Shown: positions 6,140 to 6,586 of the stretch, one piece after another
Layout of the letters: each line of letters opens with the position of its first letter
Numbering within the stretch: the stretch's first letter is position 1
NCBI GenBank assembly: GCA_046262435.1
Contig: JBHEMT010000103.1
Span: 1-6,586, forward strand
DNA from: JBHEMT01 sp046262435
GTDB lineage: Bacteria > Chloroflexota > Dormibacteria > Aeolococcales > Aeolococcaceae
DNA length: 6,586 nucleotides
Direction: 5' to 3'
The notes under the pieces: model-generated
The model's database searches: none
What the model saw: only the letters and a program-made list of their open reading frames with translations
Told to the model about the DNA's origin: nothing
Made by a program: the position numbers and the translations under genes

Positions 6140-6586
6140 CCGCGCGAGGCGGCTCGTCGGGTGAGCCGGCGCGCCGACCCGTCGACCCGCTCGGTCAGGC
6201 CGAGACGGTCGAGGTGCTCCAGCAGGGGCACAGCGACTCGCCGGGTGGTGCCCAGCGCCTGCCTCGCGGTCGAAAGGGTGAAGGGTTGTTCGATGGTCCG
6301 GAGCAGAGCGACTGCCTGCTCAGGGGCGTCGGGGAGGAGCACGACGTCGCCGGGCAGGCGGAGCACCGCGCCGGCGGCTGCGGCCGCACCGAGCTCGCGC
6401 CGGCCGAGCCCCAGGGTGGCCAGCTGAGCCTGCTCAGGCGCCCCGAACGGATGAGCCTGAAGGCTGTCGCTCAGCCGGGCAACCGCGGCGCGAAGGTCGG
6501 CCCGCAGGGTTGGCCCACTCCCACGGCGACGCACCCGGCCGCGCACCTCCTCCAGCTCCGGGCAGCCGGGAAGCAGGGCGCCGAGC
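6136..6586 (-). CDS. selB: SelB, selenocysteine-specific elongation factor, C-terminal end only
   Basis: SelB delivers Sec-tRNA(Sec) to the ribosome at UGA codons by binding the SECIS hairpin in the mRNA. The frame is open through the right edge; 149 residues are visible, beginning LGALLPGCPELEEV. The GTG at 6546 is internal and not a start. What remains is the RNA-binding winged-helix tail. One winged helix runs through LGLGRRELGAAAAAGAVLRL and the last through PFTLSTARQALGTTRRVAVP then LLEHLDRLGLTERVDGSARRL. The latter matches the usual SelB ending (FT-x-RD-LGTSRK-xx-PLLE-LD-xG-T-R-GD-R), with TTRR in place of the common SRK and VDGSAR in place of VGDxR. The GTPase domains lie outside the window. 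SelB genes often sit near selA, selC, selD and fdh genes, so the neighbourhood supports both this call and a selenoprotein FDH. It converges on the transporter gene with overlapping stops. The family call rests mainly on the final 70 residues. Confidence 0.85.
   Translation of the reverse strand, partial: LGALLPGCPELEEVRGRVRRRGSGPTLRADLRAAVARLSDSLQAHPFGAPEQAQLATLGLGRRELGAAAAAGAVLRLPGDVVLLPDAPEQAVALLRTIEQPFTLSTARQALGTTRRVAVPLLEHLDRLGLTERVDGSARRLTRRAASRG

Noticed and set aside
6141..6586. Plus-strand frames opposite selB
   Set aside because: They are short and Arg/Ser-rich. The minus strand encodes recognisable SelB winged-helix sequence open through the window edge.

Overview
The window is a formate-oxidation locus from a GC-rich bacterium. 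Codon third positions are overwhelmingly G or C, and the protein sequences resemble FdnG-class formate dehydrogenases of Actinomycetota and related Terrabacteria such as Chloroflexota. The exact lineage cannot be fixed from the sequence alone.

Layout, left to right. Positions 1-2703 (+) hold the 3' part of a formate dehydrogenase-N type catalytic (alpha) subunit, whose reading frame is open through the left edge. Positions 2700-3611 (+) encode the electron-transfer beta subunit, with sixteen cysteines for four [4Fe-4S] clusters and a C-terminal membrane helix. Positions 3608-4675 (+) encode an NrfD/PsrC-type integral membrane subunit. Each pair is joined by an ATGA start/stop overlap, so the three form a tightly coupled operon. 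A 141-bp gap (4676-4816) carries a stop-codon hairpin, a 10-bp palindrome and short direct repeats. It leads to an oxalate/formate antiporter (OFA) family MFS transporter at 4817-6139 (+), which has a good ribosome binding site of its own. Converging from the right, positions 6136-6586 (-) encode the C-terminal winged-helix end of SelB, the selenocysteine-specific elongation factor. The two converging genes end in one shared CTAG.

How the genes fit together (inference from families and context). The transporter may move formate or a related carboxylate. The alpha subunit oxidises formate at a Mo/W-bis-MGD centre, the beta subunit passes electrons along its Fe-S chain, and the NrfD subunit delivers them to the quinone pool. 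SelB beside the operon suggests that the catalytic residue is selenocysteine. By alignment from memory to E. coli FdnG, that codon would lie about 50 nt left of the window, so it cannot be seen here.

No tRNA, rRNA, CRISPR array, insertion sequence or attachment site was recognised. No gene here is of wholly unknown type. The more unusual points are the FDH-N-like catalytic subunit paired with an NrfD anchor, a charged insertion of about 44 residues in alpha, and the shared-stop junction with selB.
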